Shown: positions 46,939-59,125, counted from the first letter of the stretch. The stretch: DNA of 64,000 nucleotides from Spizellomyces sp. 'palustris' (GCA_006535965.1 QEAR01000051.1:78483-142482), one strand, 5' to 3'. Notes: generated by a model not told the origin, from the sequence alone. Made by a program: numbers and translations.

Positions 46939-47158
46939 TATTTAGGTTGCGGCATATGGTTTTTTCGGGTACTTTCATTAATAGTCCATCTAGATCTTGT
47001 TCTGTACAGTGTGACGTTCCCCAAGGATGTTCCATAGTTTAAAGATACCACGTCCAAAAAAGACCCCCCTACACATTTGCATTTCAAACAAGGACCAAAA
47101 TATCTGACGGTATGTAGGACCCAATGAATTCAATTGACACTTTTACACAAACCACCCA

Positions 47159-49292
47159 TTATCTAGTGCCCGTATCCTCCCCCCAGTACTTTGCTCGATA
47201 GTCATCACTACATGGCAAAGAAAAAAAAAATCAAAAACTCACCATGAACAAGTACTAAAACAGTGAAAACCCCCAGCTTTTTACCTGCAACTAACATATG
47301 CATTCTCGTTTGGACTCGCCACAATACATCGAATAGGCGCCATATGAGCTGTAAAAGCATACCAAATAAAACAATTAAAAACCAACAAGCCAAACTAAAT
47401 CGTAGAAAAAACGTACCGGGTATTCTCTTTAGCAATGCACCTAATTCAAGGGGTTGGAAAATACATCCATTTCAGTAAAAACATTTGCGCATTGGCATTG
47501 ACAAAGGCAGTTCCAACACGCACCAGTTCTTGAATCCCATATAACAATAGCCCAATCATTCTCATCCGTGCCCAACACAAAATCCTCATTATAATTAAAC
47601 GTATTCGTCGTATAAACGTCCTAAACCACGAACCACGTATTCACAATTGAATCTCACCCCCTCCGTCAAAAAAAAAACACACACACAACCACAAACATAC
47701 CTTTTGTACAGCCCCCGCAAACTCTTGCACAACATTCCCAGTATGCATATCCCACAACCTTCCAACAGAATCCAATCCACAGGATAATATATATCGCCCA
47801 CTTTTAGAAAACCGGACGCTTGTCACTGGTTTCCCGGAATGCGCTGTCGTCATGGTTTTGACACACTCCCCGCTGATCGTGTCCCAGATTTTAATGTTAC
47901 CGTCTTCCCCCGCGGTCGCTACCAAAAATGGCTCAAGGTTTATAGTAAAAAATAAAAAATATAAATGTCTTACCAAATAATTTGCCAGAAGGGGCATATC
48001 GGACCTAAGTTTGTTTATGCATTACATTCACCAATTCATCTTTGTAGTATTGTGTAGTACGTTACCTTATTGATAGGTCCGCTGTGTTTGTCATTTGGAT
48101 TGGGCGATGTAAAGCACTTTAATGTGTGAACATCGAAAATTCGGACGGCTTCATGGTCGGTTCCTATTAAAACGACGTTTAAAATATACGTCATCATTCA
48201 GGCTTTTGGGTTTCCCCGTCATACCTGCTGCAAGGTAATCTCCAGATGGATGAAAATGGATAGATCGAACAATACTCGCATCCTACAAGAGTTTTTTCAG
48301 ACCGGATGTCATAAAACCACAAAACCAACATGCAAAACCTGCAAATATCGAAAACTCCGCTTGACATTTGGTTTTTGTATATCAAATAATTTGATACTAT
48401 GATCATGGGAGCAGGAGGCAACCACCGTTCCATTGGGATGAAAATGCACATCATTCACAGGGGCAACGTGGTCATATAGTGTGCGTATCACTGGTTTTTC
48501 CGGTGCGCCGTCCCGGTAGGCTGCTTTGATGCGGCTCACGTCAAGGACTTTTAATGACGAATCTTCGGATCCCGTTGCAACGTATTTGCCGTCCGCGCTA
48601 AACGCTAGCATGAACCGTGAGTTTTCCACATATTTTCGGTATTTAGGTTCCAACTATTTGGGTATTGGTGCAACGTACCTGCCGCTCGACATGATTCGCG
48701 ATGTTGGGTACTGAACCATGGAGTTAGATTTTGAACAGGTTTAGGAGCTAGGTGAATAAAGTCTGCACTTTTAGCACACCAAAAGAACATACTAAGAATT
48801 ATCTGAACCGCCCAAGTCATACCAAATCGCACCCCCCCACCATCCAAATCCGCAAGTGGTTCCTCATCTTCCTCATCTTCAGATATATCCTCGGTAATAT
48901 CTGCGGGTATAATGTCCTCGCTATCATCTATTTGAGGTGGTCGTCAGACTCGAGATTTTAAGGGATTATGGGAACCAAAGTGATCTACAGATCCACACCA
49001 TTTTCTCTGGCTATTCGACCGTGATAACATAGTTCCGCGAGTCGGGGGGATGGATCAAAGGACAGGGGTGTTTCGCTGGCTTCAGCGACAACTTGTGCAA
49101 TGGAATTCAAGCCATAATGTTGGAGCTGGCTGGTAAAAGTTGGGAAAAACTGATTGGGATATTGCAAACATTTGGCAAAAAACGAGAAAAATGGGAGTGA
49201 CAATACCTAATAATCAGAGGTAACACTTCCTCTCTCGGCATCTGATTGTCGAGGTCATCACCCGTATTTGAGTTGGTGTCCTCCATTGTCAT
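47159..49292 (-). CDS. CSTF1: cleavage stimulation factor subunit 1 (CstF-50), WD40 protein
   Basis: Thirteen exons: 49292-49207, 49129-48999, 48927-48823, 48710-48679, 48653-48339, 48282-48225, 48163-48066, 48004-47974, 47918-47701, 47620-47524, 47440-47417, 47348-47285, 47207-47159; 435 aa, close to the 431 of human CSTF1. The N-terminal dimerisation helices (LPLIISQLQHYGLNSIAQ) precede WD repeats: ATGSEDSSLKVLDV, RTLYDHVAPVNDVHFHPNG, SCSHDHSIKLFDI, ATAGEDGNIKIWD, and the family ending CSDDYRAKYW. CstF binds the GU-rich element downstream of poly(A) sites and stimulates cleavage. The model needs a 25-nt intron (48678-48654). Several exons are under 35 nt. Confidence 0.92.
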
Positions 49293-49435
49293 GTTTTTGA
49301 GATCCCAGTACTAAATCCTGCATCCCAACCCAGCAGCCCATCACTTCCCTCCCAACATGACTCACGTGATCCAAGGATCGATCGCGTCGCGTCTTTGCCA
49401 GCAGCATTGGGGCAAGTATTCTATCGCCAGCAAGT

Positions 49436-50587
49436 ATGCCATTCCCATCTTTACGCCATACTACCAAGGCAGCGTCCAATACCATTACTCTTTTGCGACG
49501 GTATAAATCAACTCACGAGCTCAGTCATAATTGGTACAAGCCAAAAACACAAACAAATGTTGCCCCGATAGTCATTCTGCACGGACTATTTGGGTCCAAG
49601 CAAAACTGGAGATCACTTTCAAAGTCCCTATCTAGTCGACTTGGAACTAATGTCATTCCTGTTGACCTGCGAAACCATGGCGAATCCTTTCATCATCCCG
49701 TCCATGATTATCCGGCCATGGCCGCGGATTTGGACGAGTTTCTTGAAACCCACCAACTGGATAACGTGAACTTGATTGGTCATTCCATGTGAGTAGTTTT
49801 TTGTTTTTGAAAACCGGTTTTTCGTACAGGGCCACGTCATTTGACTGATGTGAATTGTATTCTTAGGGGAGGAAAAGGTTCGTCTATCAGCCCATATATA
49901 ACGGAACATTCTGTACTGATCGTTTTTGATCACAAAGCAGCTGCGATGCATTACGCACTTTCCCATCCCGAACGTCTCAACCACCTCATCGTAGTGGACA
50001 TGTCTCCAACAAATAGAAACTTGACTAGCGAGTTTGGATCTTACATTGAGGCAATGCACAAGGTCGAAAAAGCTAAAGTGAAGAATCAGTCAGAGGCGGA
50101 TAAAATCCTTGCTGAATCTATCAATGTGAGTGATCTTTTTCCGAGATTTAAGGTTATTATGCCATCATAATTAACATGCCATCAAGTCTCTACCCATCCG
50201 CCAGTTCATTCTAACAAATCTAAAAAAAGCACCAGGCGAAACTAGCATGAAATTCCGTATCAACCTCCCGGCCCTTGAACAGTCTTTGGAAAAGTTGTGG
50301 GAGTTCCCTTTTGAGGGGAGCGGTAAAACGTACGATGGTCCGGCGCTCTTTATTGCTGGAGCCAGGGCAGGCTATATTACGCAGTCAACACACCCAGTCA
50401 TTAAAACGTTCTTTCCTAATGCGGAAATAACGGCGCTAGATACAGGCCATTGGTAATTCCATACCCGTTTGTTGTAAGATTGCTTTTCGAGGTGCTTATG
50501 AACTCAACTACCATTAGGGTACATTCGGAAAAGCCAGATGACTTTGTTTCTCTTGTAACCTCATTCTTAACCACCGGGCAACGTTGA
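49436..50587 (+). CDS. ABHD11: mitochondrial alpha/beta hydrolase, ABHD11-like
   Basis: Five exons: 49436-49788, 49867-49877 (11 nt), 49938-50125, 50187-50452, 50518-50587; 295 aa. An Arg/Lys-rich N-terminus without acidic residues looks like a mitochondrial targeting signal. Oxyanion motif VILHGLFGSKQNW, DLRNHGES, nucleophile elbow GHSMGGKAAM (assembled from three exons), and the catalytic His in ALDTGHWVHSEKP. These are ABHD11/YBR139-like features. ABHD11 protects the lipoylated oxoglutarate dehydrogenase complex in mammals. It is divergent from CSTF1, with 143 bp between start codons. Confidence 0.9.
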
Positions 50588-50923
50588 TTTATAGACTTTT
50601 TGGTATTTCATTTGACAATGGATTTTTGCATGTAGCTTGCGTCTGCATTGGTTGGGTCATTTCATTTTTTATTATTTGGCGGTAGGTTTTTTTGGTTTGT
50701 CAACTTTTAGTGTTTGGGACCAAGAGGGGGAGACTCGATATGTGTGATCTCAGTAAGACCAAATTCGTTGGGAGTATCTAGAAATCTGATCTGGATTGCC
50801 TCATGGGGTATTCCAGATGGGGCAATTCCAATGCAACGTCTTTTCATTAACCACATATTTACTGGAAATAAAAGTATGTACAAGAAAAGCGGGCTTGCGA
50901 CTGAAAAACTTTTTTCCGCCATC
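50588..50923. other. intergenic, convergent 3' ends
   Basis: 336 bp between two stops, with T-rich 3' sequence at 50600-50700. No gene supported. Confidence 0.5.
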
Positions 50924-51553
50924 TTATAGAAAGACACCTTCTGTGTTATCCTCCTCGGCCATCCCTCCTTGGCCATCTCCTGATGACCATTGCCGAGTAC
51001 CTTCAGCATGATTAGAGCGCACTCTTTCGCTGACTGCATTTGTAACCTCTTCGTCTTGCGATGGAGTGTTTACATCCGTCGAAACTTGCACCCAGGTCCC
51101 ATCCACGAGTTCCCTGTCGCAGCCTCTACCACCCGCTGAACCATTCGGCGGTGCTGCGTCGCCGAGTAACTGTTTTATACGGTCTTCATACTTTCTGACA
51201 AGCTGTATCTGTCGTTCAATCACTGCAACGTTCTCGTCGATTGCCTAGTTTGCAGAACATTCAACTCAAGTCAATATCAGCCAAATAAGCAATTGAAATG
51301 ACCTTACCTGAACAAAATCTGGGTCACCAGGGTCAGAATCTCGCATTTCTTGGTTTGAACGGAGGAGAAGCTCGACAGAACGTCGTAGACGGGCTGTTTC
51401 TTGTTGGAGAAACTCGGCATTATCTTGGACTGCTGCACCCACATCTTGTGTACCCAATGGGCTTATTGGTTTTGGTTGCGGGCCCTTTCGGGTCAGATAT
51501 ATCCCTGGAGCGATTTCTACTTCCTCTGGGTGTGCACCGCGCTCACCATTCAT
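50924..51553 (-). CDS. coiled-coil protein, unknown
   Basis: Two exons, 51553-51308 and 51244-50924; 188 aa. The N-terminal block HPEEVEIAPGIYLTRKG looks conserved, and residues about 45-115 form a coiled coil (EFLQQETARLRRSVELLLRS, then DENVAVIERQIQLVRKYEDR). The C-terminal 75 residues are low-complexity and acidic. I do not recognise the family. It is divergent from LST8 (173 bp between start codons), so they may share a promoter. Confidence 0.7.
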
Positions 51554-51726
51554 TGCGTCTGTTGGGAGGAGTTCGCGTTACGATAAATGCCTAATATTCT
51601 CGCTAGACTTGGACTCTGCTGTAGACTCGTCTTGTCATCGCATTGATCATGTGATCCAAGATTTGGAACAGAACTTACTGTTGATGCGCAGTAAACCCAT
51701 ACCAAAAAAAAGCATCTTACCCAACA

Positions 51727-53501
51727 ATGGCCCCTCCTCCACCTGCTCCCGCTGCTAAACACCACGGAAGAGCACCCACACATGCGGGTCAACAACAACA
51801 GCAAGGTCACTCACAACATCAAATGCAACAACAAGGGCAGCAGCAGCAATCGCAACCGAATGTTACTGAAGTGGTCTTGGCGACAGCTGGGTATGACCAT
51901 ACAATACGGTTTTGGGAGGCATTAAGCGGAATTTGCTTGAGAACGATACAGCATCCTGACTCGGTAGGTACTCGTACTAGATTTGACGCGTTGATGCTGT
52001 GTTTGTTGGTTTTGGTCTTTTGGATGGCGTCCACTGGTCAAATACAGTGGATAGTCGTTGTTGGGAGATATCGACGAATTCAATCTGATGATGATACCTG
52101 AGGTTGATGTCCTGCATACATGTTTCCTAAATCATTGTCCTTTCCCCGTAGCAAGTGAACCGATTGGCAATATCTCCCGACAAACGATATCTTGCGGCAG
52201 CAGGTACGTAGTTCAGTATGGTACGATATCAGATACGCGCAGGGTAATAAGATTCGTTTTATGAAACCTATCAGGAAATCCACATGTACGAATGTATGAA
52301 GTACAAACCAGCAACCCCAATCCCGTAAGTTTTGCTGCCCACATCCATTTAGACAGCTTTTAGCGGATAGGATCTGATTCCAGAGCTGTTCGCGATGATC
52401 TTTTTTAGATTACATCATTCGACGGACATACAGGCAATGTCACCTCCATAGGATTTCAATCCGCGGGTCGCTGGATCGTAACCGGAAGTGAGGATGGGAC
52501 CATAAAGATCTGGGATGTCAGGTTGGTAACCACAAAACAAATGGTGGAATAATCTAAAAGAGCTTTTGATCAAAACATATTCATAGAGCTCCTGGTATAC
52601 AACGCGATTACGAGCTCAAATCCCCAGTAAACGACGTGATCATCCATCCCAACCAAGGAGAATTGATTTCTTGTGACCAAAATGGCTCAGTGAAAGTATG
52701 GGACCTTGGCGAGAACGCTTGCACTCACGAGTTGGTAAGTAAAAAAAATCAATGGAGTGGAATTGGGGGCGGCCTTTGTGTACTCGTAGCATTATACGAC
52801 GTGACGGTGTTACGCCCTAAATTCTTATAATTAGTTCCTGCATCATAACAGCTACCAGAGGAAGATACACCAGCACGATCGGTGACAATGGCCGCGGATG
52901 GATCGATTCTTGTAGCGGCTAACAATAAGGTAACAATCTTGTCTCGTGCCGCTTCCATTCCTTTGGAATTTTCATATCTGACACTATGCTAGGGGAACTA
53001 CTATGTATGGAAAACTAAAACAACGGGTGATTTGACGCAACTGGAAGCATTGACAAAGGTTGCCGCTCATAGCAAGTACATTTCAAAATGCATGCTAAGT
53101 CCAGATACAAAGTAATCTAATGGCGTTTAAGTAATTTATCTTAACGTAGACTAATGCGTTCATTTGTAGGCTTCTCGCCACCTGCTCTGCGGATCACACT
53201 GTAAAGATTTGGAATACCGTAGATCACAAATTTGGGTTAGAAAAAACATTGGCGGGTCATCAACGATGGGTGTGGGACTGTGCTTTTTCAGCCGATTCCG
53301 CATATCTTGTGACGGGTAAATATGACTCTTTTGATGGGCAGCATTCCTTCACGCGCACACTGACCATTGTATCCTTGTATTTTAGGATCCTCTGACCACT
53401 CTGCGAGATTATGGGATTTGGCGACCGGGGAGACTATCCGGCACTATAATGGACACCAGAAAGCAGTAGTTTGCGTGGCGCTGCATGATGTCAGCATGTA
53501 A
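51727..53501 (+). CDS. LST8: LST8, WD40 subunit of TOR complexes
   Basis: Nine exons: 51727-51963, 52152-52203, 52275-52324, 52409-52521, 52587-52734, 52852-52929, 52993-53111, 53170-53315, 53386-53501; 352 aa. A Gln/Pro-rich extension of about 45 residues precedes seven WD repeats. Family-specific wording: [69 protein letters not shown], and [23 protein letters not shown]8 binds the TOR kinase domain in TORC1 and TORC2. The stop is only 74 bp from that of the convergent DYNC2I2 gene. Confidence 0.96.
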
Positions 53502-53575
53502 ATATTAAAAGTCAAGGCAGTTGAAAATGTCCAACTCGAGCGCTATATACGATACTGTTTCAATTCGACACTACC

Positions 53576-55837
53576 TCATGTACCCCCAAATACCCCCTCC
53601 CTCTCATCCAAACCCCCCAAAGTCTCCACAATCTTCATTTGCCAAACATCATTGCTACTGGCCAATTGCGTACTCAACCGCCATATTCTGACTTCACCAG
53701 ATCCATCCCCTGTCGCAAGATACTCTGGTCTTTTAGCATTGAAAGTTAGGCTTGTGCAAGCCACCGACGCCTTTCCGGATCCTTCAAGTGTGGTGTGGGG
53801 AAGCGTCGGATTATGCTATTGTTGGGTAGGATTTAGTGAGGGAATTTTATTTCGCACGTACTTGCTATATACTTACGGCCAGATCATAAATGTAGACAAG
53901 TCCATCTGACGACGTGCATGCAAAGACAGTAGCCCGCACAGGGGACCAATCGGCGCAGTATATGGAACTTTGCGATGGTTCAAAGGTCGAAAGTTGTTTT
54001 GTCTGCAAACAGATAATTAAGTTCCTGGATCCAAAAAGGCAAATAATCCACAAATGCAACCCGCATACCTGCAATACATTATATATTCTAACCAACCCAT
54101 CACTCCCACAACTTAAAAACAAATTTCGATGGAACGGTGAGCAAGCCATTGCTGTAACCGGACCGGTATGTGGTGTGTAGGCAAATTGTATCGGGTTCGC
54201 CAGACGCGGGAGGGATACGGTATTTGGCGGGATGGTCGTACTGACTGAGCGACTGCACTTTGCAATATACCCAGCTTCTGTTCCGGTTAGATAGATTGTG
54301 GGGTTTTCCGGTGGAAATGAAATGGTTGTGCCTGATAAAATTATATTCCAAACTATTTCAGTTGGTGATCAGAACGCATAGTAGGTGGTCATTTGAGTGA
54401 CGTTACCGCCCAGAATTGCGTCGGGTTTTGTAGGCCCGCCTGTGCGAAGGTGTCGGGGTATACTTCCAATTTGCAATTGGGAACTATGAAATGGGTTTTA
54501 GCAAGAATGCCAAAGAAAAAAAAAAGATTGGCCTGAACAGCTTCCCAAATAGAGGACGTACCCAGATATAGGTGCTGCCAGCTTGTTTGCAAGATCCCAA
54601 ATTAGGACTTTACCATCGTTTCCTATGCTAACAATCTCCAAAGAGCAAAATTGTCCATTTTAGCGTTCAGACTGACATGACGAAACTTTTGATAATCTGT
54701 ATGTCCTACCTGATACTGGTCTACTTTCGGTCCCGGTATCCAGGCAATCTACAGGCACGTTTTTTCTAGATTTTGTCCCATGTTTTTTTAAAAAATCATG
54801 AAATGATTTTCCTTACCTTTGCCACAGGTTCTTGATGTGTTAGATCGCTCATCCTGGACGCCGCTATTATTGGGTCATCCTCTGTATCATTGGTTCGACA
54901 GACAAACACTTGACCTTGAGGAAAGGGGATGAGGACGTAAAACCCAGGTATGAGGCGAGTTTCAACCAGCATATGAGTACCATTGAATGTGCCACCGACA
55001 ATGAGTGATGGATCCATTGGATGGAAGGATATGCACATCAAGCAGCTCTAGCAATTTGGGATTAAAGTTAGACGCATCATGTACCTCCTTGCAAGCGGTA
55101 CATACCATCCCTACCAACCTCAACCTCCAATTCGAAAGCCGGCTCGTCCGCCCCACTCTTGGTCGCCAAACTCCAGGTACATAGCATCCCTTTATGACTG
55201 CACCAGCTCTCATGGCCCCACTTTCCAAATGCAACTGCAATGGTAATCCCGTTCTTGTTCCAAGAGAGGTCACTGCAGAGCATAGAGGGGTCGCGACGAG
55301 AATGTGAAAGAGTATGCTGGAGAGTTGTTGCGTTGACAGAGTCTTCCCAGTGGGCCGACCATCCTACAATGCATGCGGGATCCCAGGTTAGCCAGGATAG
55401 GGCCAACTTTTTACTGTAGAACCTTACCATCAAATGCGGTACTCTTGATGTTTTGGAGCAGTTGGACCGAAACTGTTGATTCAACCTTTGCTAGAAAATC
55501 TACCATGGACCCTCGATCGTAGTTGGTCAGCAGCTTGCAGGACTTGATGGGTTCAGGATCCGTTTGGACCTGATACCAATCAATGTTCAATTCACAGAAA
55601 TAAAAATAACGCCGTTATGCATGAACTGGATCTACAAATAATAGTGATCCCCTACATATTCTCACATACATCAACATCCAACTTTCTCAGCACTTGGCAG
55701 GCTGTTTCTGCTGTAGTAACGGGTTCCGTTTGGGACGTTCCCTCCGTCATATGTTTCACTTTTCGCCATGTGGATGGAAGGTCAATGCATGTGCTTGGTA
55801 TGGCAGGATGATCGGTAAATAGAGTTGAGGGTCCCAT
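53576..55837 (-). CDS. DYNC2I2: dynein-2 (IFT dynein) intermediate chain, WDR34 type
   Basis: Eleven exons: 55837-55670, 55569-55428, 55363-55119, 55047-54981, 54914-54817, 54748-54710, 54635-54562, 54483-54407, 54331-54069, 54002-53877, 53815-53576; 512 aa (human 536). The N-terminus keeps the light-chain binding segment VQTDPEP; then SFHPMDPSLIVGGTFNGQVF, VSIGNDGKVLIWD, TGTEAGYIAKCS, and the diagnostic CSPFHRNLFLSCGSDG followed by WSPVRATVFACTSSDG. These follow WDR34 rather than cytoplasmic dynein-1 IC. The protein is part of the retrograde intraflagellar transport motor, so the organism should have a cilium/flagellum stage. The donor at 55118 (GTTGGT) is weak and was set by phase. Confidence 0.93.
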
Positions 55838-57143
55838 CTGGTTTTTGTCGCTGATGGTGCGCAGCGACGATCGGACAACGCGCTTCGCTTATTACGTGAA
55901 GCGTCACGTGATTGCCCCGATTGCATTTCCTCTACTAGTGCGGGTGCACGTCCCTTTACTGGCTCTGCCTTTATCTCTTCGAGCTTTGCCGTTTTTTGGG
56001 CTTGGTTCCGTGGATAAATCGTGGGTTGTTCCGTCTCGTTTGCCTGCTGTCAGTTGCAAAGCGCACGAAAAGTTACTGTGTTTAAGGACCTCAGTTTGTG
56101 ATGCTCATCCAGGCTTAATGGTCCTACAAGTTGCTGGCAACGTTCTAAAGCGCCAATCGCATCTTTCTAGAGTCATGGGCAAAAGGTCAGATTTACTCTT
56201 CTCTAAAAGATGAGTGGTTCCACATCTACCAGACAGCTGCTTTTTGTATCCTGTATGAACTTGAAAATCCGAAAAGGCCGCATAGGTTAACTCGGTGACG
56301 ACTTTTTATTACCAGTAACCGCTATTCTTCGCCACTCACAGATATTTTGTCACCGATGCAATGCACTTCATATCTGTTATTGCATTTCCTCGTACGGCTG
56401 CATATTATGCTTTCTCATAGTCCCTATCTCAAAATACAAGGTGCAAGGACCAGTGAGAAAAACATGAGAGCACAGGATTTCAAACATGGTTCTTCAACAA
56501 GCAAATGTGGACATCGTGCAGAGTGTACTTCGTGCATAGTCAAATCTCTGCATAGCAGTCTTGTCATCAATGCCATATTCCTTTCGGACTCTCACCGAGT
56601 ATCATCAGGATACCTCGGGAGTTTGCAACAAACTGGAAACTGTTTCCTTGCGATAACAAGCATTAGCACTTGACTCAGAGCTAGAGAGATTCAAATGACC
56701 AACGATAACTTGACGGCGACATTATGCAGAAAAAGTTTGATGATGAATTATGTCAAGATCTATAATACCAATTTCCAGCCTCAATAAGGTTTTAGAAAAC
56801 GTTCGGGGAATGAATGCCCCACGTGAGTCTTGGTCAACGTGACACTGTGGGCTGACGTTTAACGCGCGTCGGGTTACGATATCCAGACCCTAAAAAACCA
56901 TTCACCATCTGTGCACCCGATTCAACTGTCGTGGCGGGCCTTGACAGCAAGACACTAATGTGGACAGGAGAATGATCTCATTATGGGGGCGATGACGACT
57001 TTTTCACCCCCTCTAATGCTCCATGCTCAAGTGTCCATGTGCATATAAAAAGGTGTGAAGGGCCAATATTTTGCCCTCCGACAAAGCACTGAAAAAGGAC
57101 CATCATAAAATCGCTACTACGTTCAAAGTAAATACCACACAAT
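55838..57143. promoter_or_regulatory. 1.3-kb divergent promoter region with TATA box
   Basis: Between the start codons of DYNC2I2 and the small protein gene. TATAAAA at 57044-57050 lies about 95 bp before ATG 57144. ORFs at 55845-56213 and 56347-56673 show no motif and unlikely composition. Nothing else identified. Confidence 0.5.
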
Positions 57144-57471
57144 ATGAGCTCCAATACCGAATACCTTGACACCAACCGCGCCGACGTACCCATTACGACC
57201 GCGGTAAGTGCAGTTTTAACATTTTTAGCTCAGAGGTAACCTAGGAAGACTTCTAACTTTCAAAATCGTCCAATAGACTGGCGACCGCGTTTCGACGTTT
57301 GGCTCTGGGTTACAGCCCACTACCGGTACGCAGTCTTCTGCCGAATTGCAAGACTCGACCGCATCCGCCGCCGCTCTTGCTTCTGCGGGGGCTCACACAA
57401 CGCACATTGACCACGACGCCCCTCACACGGCGCAGGAAAAGCCTACTTTACCCAGGCATGGAGGATTCTGA
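57144..57471 (+). CDS. small Thr/Ser/Ala-rich protein, unknown
   Basis: Two exons, 57144-57203 and 57277-57471, split by a 73-bp intron with good GTAAGT and CAATAG ends; 84 aa. Begins MSSNTEYLDTNRADVPITTA and ends LPRHGGF. No signal peptide, membrane segment or cysteine. It is hydrophilic and probably disordered, like small stress-type proteins of fungi, but I recognise no family. A TATA box 95 bp upstream and the clean splice sites support it as a gene. Confidence 0.6.
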
Positions 57472-57534
57472 GGGATGATGGTCGTGTACAAGCTTCCAAT
57501 CTCATGTATAATGACTTTTGAACATAATAAACTA

Positions 57535-58830
57535 TTAGGTAAAAAGTAAGGCAAATACACTGAAAATTCCCCCTAGAAGGCTCAGCGTCGTATCTACATT
57601 TATATTACTACCTGCCGCACGGGCCGAATTCCTCGTGCATGAAGCCAAACCTATAGAACCTGTTCTCTCCGTATCATCTAGACAGGTAGGATTGAACAGA
57701 CTTTGTCCAGAATAAAATCCACAATTGTTGTCAATGAGGGTAGTATTTGATGACTGCATCCCGGCAAACGTTTGCCGCGCAGTTTTGCCTCCGACAAGCA
57801 CCTTATACCACGGCACTGGGTGAGAAGTACAGGCAGGAAAAAACAGCGAATGGCTTGAACGGAACTGGGTAGTTGCAGCTTCATTGCACATTGTACGCGC
57901 AAAGCTCGATACATAGTTTTTCATGTTTGGTCTTGTTGACATCTGTGACAGGTCTACATTGTTGTCGCTGAGTTGAAAGTTATCAAATAGGTCCTGCATG
58001 ATGAACAGAGGTGTTGATATATGCGGAATCAGATCAGACGCATGGACGCAATTGAAAATAGATCCATTGACGCTGAGGGCGCATTCCTGATCCACAAACA
58101 TATTCCACAGCGATACAGCGTCTGCCTCTGACTCTGGCCTGGAAGCAAGCAGTCCATTGGGATCGTACCGACCGAGCACAGCAAAATGTTCGACCCGCAT
58201 AAACCAGCCCGCATTTACAATGGCTCGGAATTTTGCGTTGGGAAACTTGGCAGCGAGGAAGTCGACATTTAACATCGTCCCGACAGCCCCGGCGCTGATG
58301 CCTGCAATAATGACCTCGACTGCATTACCAAATCCATGCTTGTCCACCAAGTCGTCAAAGATTGCATTCAAGATACTGTGACCGGCCGCATAGTAACCAA
58401 GCTTGTTGCGCCCTTGCATCGTACCTGACCAGAGGTCTTGACTGCAATACGGGATGGCAACGCGGTTCCAGTCCGCAAGATCGTTATTGGCAGGATCAGA
58501 GGACAACATTCCCAGCACTGCTTCCTCGTTGAAGGCGGTGGTGTCCGAGTAAGTTGCAGACGACCCAAGAGGGGTACGGGATCTAACGTCGCATTGCACT
58601 TGAGTGAAGCAAAAAGAGCCGCCTTGCAGAAATATCACCCATTTGTTTCGAGACTGGTCCGACATGGCCCCGTCTACATAGTAGGCTGGCACTGTACCAT
58701 CCATACACAGAGCAGATCTAGACGTTGCTATAGACGTAGGCAGAGAGTTCTTTTTGGCGCACCCACCCTGCGCATAGGCGCCGCTTTGCAGAATGAGACA
58801 ACTCGCTAGATAGACAAGCAAGTAGTGCAT
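57535..58830 (-). CDS. pectinacetylesterase / Notum-family esterase, GPI-anchored
   Basis: Single exon, 431 aa. Signal peptide MHYLLVYLASCLILQSGAYA. The PAE/Notum fold shows the oxyanion segment FLQGGSFCF, a nucleophile elbow GISAGAVGT (Ser about 176), the Asp region QDLFDNFQLSDNN, and the catalytic His in PACTSHPVPW, with paired cysteines spread as in the family. A hydrophobic tail (LLGGIFSVFALLFT) after a small-residue region fits GPI attachment. Plant and bacterial members deacetylate pectin; animal Notum removes the Wnt lipid. For a saprotrophic fungus plant cell wall use is the simplest reading. Confidence 0.88.
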   Translation of the reverse strand: MHYLLVYLASCLILQSGAYAQGGCAKKNSLPTSIATSRSALCMDGTVPAYYVDGAMSDQSRNKWVIFLQGGSFCFTQVQCDVRSRTPLGSSATYSDTTAFNEEAVLGMLSSDPANNDLADWNRVAIPYCSQDLWSGTMQGRNKLGYYAAGHSILNAIFDDLVDKHGFGNAVEVIIAGISAGAVGTMLNVDFLAAKFPNAKFRAIVNAGWFMRVEHFAVLGRYDPNGLLASRPESEADAVSLWNMFVDQECALSVNGSIFNCVHASDLIPHISTPLFIMQDLFDNFQLSDNNVDLSQMSTRPNMKNYVSSFARTMCNEAATTQFRSSHSLFFPACTSHPVPWYKVLVGGKTARQTFAGMQSSNTTLIDNNCGFYSGQSLFNPTCLDDTERTGSIGLASCTRNSARAAGSNINVDTTLSLLGGIFSVFALLFT

Positions 58831-59125
58831 TGTATCCGTTTCGATCGGAAGGATAGTTTGACGTTCATGGAATCGCTGGGAGGGTGAGTAGTAGGTAGAA
58901 GGTGCAAGCTCCTTTTTAAAGTTAAAGTCGATATTCCTGCAACTTTGTTACGGATTTCGGACTTTCAAATTGCACACCTGGGAGTAATCATGTGACCACA
59001 TGACAGGCTGTGTCTCTGGCCGTGGCTCCGAAGAAGCTCCGACTGTGGCTATGGCTCCGGACGGCAACAATTCATTCTACTTTTTCTAAAACAACTTGAT
59101 TATTCATAACTACTTTTGAAACCTA

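Noticed and set aside
55845-56213. 122-codon ORF next to the DYNC2I2 start
   Set aside because: It runs through what should be promoter DNA, lacks any domain, and has no continuation by plausible splicing.
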